Part shown: positions 5,024 through 5,063 of the stretch, in pieces
Position numbering within the stretch: the stretch's first letter is position 1
Layout: each line of letters starts with the position of its first letter
From: an uncultured Anaerolineae bacterium
GTDB lineage: Bacteria; Chloroflexota; Anaerolineae; Anaerolineales; Villigracilaceae
NCBI GenBank assembly: GCA_903854805.1
Contig: CAINXK010000373.1
Coordinates: 1 to 5,063 of the forward strand
Length of the DNA stretch: 5,063 bases
Direction: 5' to 3'
Notes under the pieces: generated by a model
Databases searched by the model: none
Told to the model about the DNA's origin: nothing
What the model saw: only the letters and a program-made list of their open reading frames with translations
Position numbers and translations under genes: made by a program

Positions 5024-5063
5024 CGATAACAGAGGGAAAAGCCTGTAATTTGCATGGTAATCG

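Overview
All genes I can support in this window lie on the minus strand, so it reads from right to left. The high-coordinate end (about 3140-5063) looks like ordinary chromosomal backbone. It carries one large polytopic membrane protein resembling GT-C type glycosyltransferases, with a candidate extended -10 promoter upstream and a strong intrinsic terminator downstream. The low-coordinate part (1-3040) looks like accessory DNA. It is visibly richer in A+T at its left end and holds a toxin-antitoxin module, repeats, a miniature transposable element and genes without clear relatives. No taxonomic marker is present. The style of the membrane protein and the HigBA type are compatible with a free-living environmental bacterium, and my weak guess is Chloroflexota/Anaerolineae.

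Layout from right to left: a predicted membrane glycosyltransferase-like protein (4972-3221); a 3' region with a small hairpin (3095-3125) and a 14-bp-stem terminator (3039-3084); a 244-bp MITE (2795-3038) with 21-bp terminal inverted repeats (18/21 matching) and an 8-bp target duplication (7/8 matching), inserted exactly at the terminator T-tract; a small 61-codon ORF with a good ribosome binding site (2496-2681); direct repeat copy B (about 2271-2497); a higB-higA type II toxin-antitoxin operon (2231-1624) with promoter, palindromic operator and an apparently leaderless GTG start; direct repeat copy A (about 1249-1518); and a compact cluster of a TerB-like/glycine-rich membrane protein (1229-510), a 117-residue helical protein (489-136) and a third ORF that runs off the left edge (132-1).

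How the parts relate: HigB (mRNA-cleaving toxin) and HigA (antitoxin and repressor) form a self-contained autoregulated unit lying between two homologous direct repeats, which suggests a gain-and-loss cassette. The TerB-like cluster downstream has gene gaps of 20 and 3 nt and is probably one transcription unit. TerB-domain proteins with membrane segments occur in stress and phage-defence settings, so this cluster, next to a toxin-antitoxin module and mobile DNA, is the best candidate here for an undescribed system. Nothing in the sequence proves such a function.
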